Shown one piece after another: positions 61,745 to 64,000 of a DNA stretch of 64,000 bases (its first letter is position 1; each line of letters begins with the position of its first letter). The DNA is from Rhizobium sp. Root274 (GTDB taxonomy: Bacteria; Pseudomonadota; Alphaproteobacteria; Rhizobiales; Rhizobiaceae). The position numbers and the translations under genes are program-made. The notes beneath the pieces are model-generated. The model was not told where the DNA came from, did no database searches, and saw only the letters and a list, made by a program, of their open reading frames with translations. The DNA is taken from positions 535,127-599,126 of the forward strand of contig NZ_LMJE01000007.1 of NCBI RefSeq assembly GCF_001429245.1, in the 5' to 3' direction.

Positions 61745-62416
61745 TTACGGCGCCTTGCCGGACGCCTTGATGTTGTCGAGCATCATCTGGGCGCGGGCAG
61801 ACGTGTTGCGCGGGGTTTCCGCGTCTTCGGTGATCTGCTCGAACCATTCGCGGGCGCGCACCATGTCGCCGGCCTTGTAGGCGGCGAGACCAAGGGCTTC
61901 GCGAGCAGCGTGGCGCATGGCATTGGACGGCGTCGCCATGGCTTCGACTTCCGCCGAGACCTGCTCATAGGTGCCGGTATCAACCATCAGCCAGGCAGCA
62001 CGGACGCGCGCTGCATTGCGAACCGCTTCCGGCACGTCATTGTCGTCGCCAATGGTCTTGAAGGCAGCGATTGCGCCCGCCGGATCACCCTTTTCGGCCA
62101 GAACCGAAGCGCCGCGGAAGCGAGCGAGCACGCCGTAAGCGCCGTAGCCGTCTTTCTCGAGTGCCTGAAGGGCGGCTTCCGCCTCGTCGCGCTTGCCTTC
62201 GTCGGCGAGCTTGAGCGCGGCAAGGAACTGGTCGCCGGCGCCCGAGGCCTGGGTGGAGTTCCAGTGATCCCACAGCCTGTGGCCGGCCGTGCCGACGACG
62301 ATCAGGACCGCAACGCCGATAATGATGCGGCTATAGCGCTTCCAGGCGTTGCGCACCTGATCGGAGCGAAGCTCTTCGTTGACTTCGCGGATAAAGCTGT
62401 CGTTCTGGTCAACCAT
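61745..62416 (-). CDS. TPR-like membrane protein (YfgM/SecYEG-accessory type)
   Basis: The 223-aa protein starts MVDQNDSFIREVNEELRSDQ. One membrane helix (about 30-48, IIIGVAVLIVVGTAGHRLW) anchors a periplasmic TPR-like helical region (residues 55-215, for example GDQFLAALKLADEGKRDEAE). The architecture matches the YfgM family, which binds the translocon and chaperones in E. coli, where it is also next to der. This conserved neighbourhood supports the assignment. Confidence 0.87.
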   Translation of the reverse strand: MVDQNDSFIREVNEELRSDQVRNAWKRYSRIIIGVAVLIVVGTAGHRLWDHWNSTQASGAGDQFLAALKLADEGKRDEAEAALQALEKDGYGAYGVLARFRGASVLAEKGDPAGAIAAFKTIGDDNDVPEAVRNAARVRAAWLMVDTGTYEQVSAEVEAMATPSNAMRHAAREALGLAAYKAGDMVRAREWFEQITEDAETPRNTSARAQMMLDNIKASGKAP

Positions 62417-62522
62417 TCATACCCCCGGCAGCGCCGGCCTTTCCATGCAATCTCATGCGTGAGCGGCCTTCTAGCCGATTTTTGTCCGCTTGTAAGGGGA
62501 AAACCGCGAAAAGCCTGCGGCC

Positions 62523-63101
62523 TCACATCGGCAGCGGTGCCACACCGATCAAGACTTCGTGCAGCTTAAAGGTAATCAGCGCCCAGACGACGACACCTAA
62601 GACCACGGCGATGGCATCAAAGCGTGCCGAAACGAAGGTTCGCCGCACGAGATCGCCGGCCCGCTGACGGCGCTTGTAGTTGATGCGCAGCACGACGCCC
62701 CAGGCGAGCAGCGCACCGAACATCAGGATCGAGGCCAGGTCGCCATTGGCGAGCAGGTGGGCGGCGGCCCAGATCTTGATCGACAGCACGATCGGATGCT
62801 TCGTCTTCGTCGCGATATGCCCGGCCGGCAGGAAACCGGCAACCAGACAGATCATGGCAATCAACATCAGCGTAATGGTCAGGTGGTTCATGCCCATGGG
62901 CGGGAACCAGACATTAATCACGCGCGCCGTGGCATAACCCCAGATCAACACCACCAGCGACACGAGGCTGAGGACGGAATTGATCACGCGCCAGCCGGTT
63001 TCGCCGAAGCGCTCAATCATCGACAGGCGAAAGCCCGGCGCGACGACGCGGATCAGATGGGTGGCCAGAAACAGGATGATGCCGAGAATGAGAAGCGCCA
63101 T
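62523..63101 (-). CDS. NnrU-family membrane protein
   Basis: The 192-aa inner-membrane protein starts MALLILGIILFLATHLIRVV. Five or six hydrophobic helices are visible, and ERFGETGWRVINSVLSLVSL and KTKHPIVLSIKIWAAAHLLANGD are characteristic of NnrU and the related methyltransferase-like isoprenylcysteine family. NnrU was first linked with nitrite/nitric oxide reduction in Rhodobacter. No denitrification gene is in the window, so its role here is open. It lies 106 bases upstream of the TPR gene on the same strand. Confidence 0.92.
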   Translation of the reverse strand: MALLILGIILFLATHLIRVVAPGFRLSMIERFGETGWRVINSVLSLVSLVVLIWGYATARVINVWFPPMGMNHLTITLMLIAMICLVAGFLPAGHIATKTKHPIVLSIKIWAAAHLLANGDLASILMFGALLAWGVVLRINYKRRQRAGDLVRRTFVSARFDAIAVVLGVVVWALITFKLHEVLIGVAPLPM

Positions 63102-63211
63102 GGAGAAAACCTTTCAGGTCGTGTTGTCAAAAGCCTTACTGGTCCGCCGCTCGAATATCCAGCCTGTTCAAAGCTTCGCCGCATTTGGATGACACCCAGC
63201 ACCCCTTGTTG

Positions 63212-64000
63212 ATGTCCGGGTATTTGCTGATGTTTCGTTCCTTGATGGCCATTTCCCTTGCCCTGACCGCCACGACGGCGGTTGCCGGAGACCCGGCGCC
63301 TGCGGCAAAAGGTGCGGGCGAAGCGAGACCGAAACAGATCCTGATGATCTCCTTCGACGGCGCCCACGACAACAAGCTCTGGAAACGCAGCCGGGACATC
63401 GCCAAGCGCGCCAATGCTCACTTCACCTATTTCCTCTCCTGCGCCACGCTGATCCCGCGCGAGCGGGCAGGCGATTACAAGGCACCGGGCATCAAGGCCG
63501 GCCGCTCCAATATCGGCTTTGCCCAGACGGTGGACGAGGTTTCGACCCGGCTCGACAACATCTGGAGCGCACACGAGGAAGGTCATGAGATCGCCAGCCA
63601 CACCTGCGGGCATTTCGATGGTAAGGACTGGACCAAGGATCAATGGCTGACCGAGTTCGAGAGCTTTGACCGGGTGCTGGCCGGCGCCTGGAAGGACAAT
63701 GGGCTGGCTGATCGCGAGCCGGAAGGCTGGGCCGACTTCGTCACATCCGGCATCACCGGTTTTCGCGCGCCCTATCTCTCCGCTCCCGACAGCCTTTACG
63801 AGGCCGAACGCCAGCATGGCTATCGCTACGATGCGAGCCTCGTCACCCACGACCCGGCGCCACCGCGCAAAGAGAATGGTCTGATCCGTTTCGGCCTGCC
63901 GCTGATTCCGGAAGGGCCTGAGAACCGCCGCATCATCGCCATGGACTACAACCTCTTCATCCGCCATTCCGGCGGCATCGACCACCCGTCGAAGGGCGAC
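63212..64000 (+). CDS. Polysaccharide deacetylase family protein (3' end beyond the window)
   Basis: The 263 visible codons start at ATG (MSGYLLMFRSLMAISLALTA). Two further in-frame ATGs (63230, 63245) are possible and none has a clear ribosome site. A signal peptide ends near TAVAGDP. The NodB-like catalytic fold begins with QILMISFDGAHDNKLW, supplies the metal Asp, and continues to EIASHTCGHFDGKDW, which has the HxxxH ligand pair. TGFRAPYLSAPDS is the next conserved motif. It is divergent from nnrU. Substrate (chitin, peptidoglycan or exopolysaccharide) is unknown. Confidence 0.9.
   Translation, partial: MSGYLLMFRSLMAISLALTATTAVAGDPAPAAKGAGEARPKQILMISFDGAHDNKLWKRSRDIAKRANAHFTYFLSCATLIPRERAGDYKAPGIKAGRSNIGFAQTVDEVSTRLDNIWSAHEEGHEIASHTCGHFDGKDWTKDQWLTEFESFDRVLAGAWKDNGLADREPEGWADFVTSGITGFRAPYLSAPDSLYEAERQHGYRYDASLVTHDPAPPRKENGLIRFGLPLIPEGPENRRIIAMDYNLFIRHSGGIDHPSKGD

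Noticed and set aside
60332..62569. A 745-codon open frame on the plus strand opposite der and the TPR gene
   Set aside because: It crosses two real minus-strand genes and their gap, has atypical composition and no domain.

Overview
The window is a chromosomal segment of high-GC alphaproteobacterial DNA, almost certainly from the family Rhizobiaceae (Rhizobium, Sinorhizobium, Agrobacterium or a close relative). The evidence is a fused trpE(G) behind a leader peptide with three consecutive Trp codons, a close NolR homologue with a NolR-type site in front of it, a choXWV choline transporter, a DUF47-pit phosphate pair, TGA-N9-TCA iron boxes upstream of a haem-type receptor, and RIME-like intergenic palindromic elements. 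I see no rRNA, tRNA, phage, IS element, CRISPR array or replication origin. Both ends cut a gene: an ABC exporter on the left and a polysaccharide deacetylase on the right.

Layout. 0-10 kb: ABC exporter (partial), an MmyB-type regulator divergent from an SDR gene, then four co-oriented minus-strand genes (GST, Mg2+ P-type ATPase, ClC antiporter, SelO). 10-19 kb: a lipoprotein, a RocB-like M20 peptidase divergent from an Lrp-family regulator, small membrane proteins (DoxX-like, HupE), a polar amino-acid ABC transporter split by a palindromic element, then YciI, QueF and a CDF metal transporter. 19-28 kb: a ParDE-like toxin-antitoxin pair, trpE(G) with a classical attenuator, an extensin-domain protein, a TonB receptor under two iron-responsive boxes, formate-THF ligase and YqhA. 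28-32.6 kb: short-form putA with divergent putR, then an orphan LuxR-type regulator.

32.6-40 kb holds a co-oriented minus-strand cluster that I cannot assign to any known system. In transcription order it encodes a long coiled-coil protein, a 391-aa protein of unknown fold, a Vps4/Cdc48-like AAA+ ATPase, a DUF559 nuclease-like protein, a 431-aa protein and a membrane-anchored DUF2333 protein. Two tandem RIME-like elements sit in the middle. This is the best candidate for an undescribed system. 40-45 kb: a c-type cytochrome divergent from choXWV-hugZ, then nolR.

45-64 kb: phoX and the DUF47-pit pair, both preceded by Pho-box-like sequences, which suggests a shared phosphate theme. Between and after them are an omega-aminotransferase, a LivK-like binding protein, rhodanese, an aldose epimerase and adenine deaminase. 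Then come a DUF4160/DUF2442 pair, a K+ channel with a zinc ribbon, an alpha-glucosidase, a glycosyltransferase, der, a TPR membrane protein and nnrU.

Protein functions come from reading translated sequence and remembered family motifs. No database search was run. Start codons were chosen by Shine-Dalgarno spacing and by where recognisable family homology begins.
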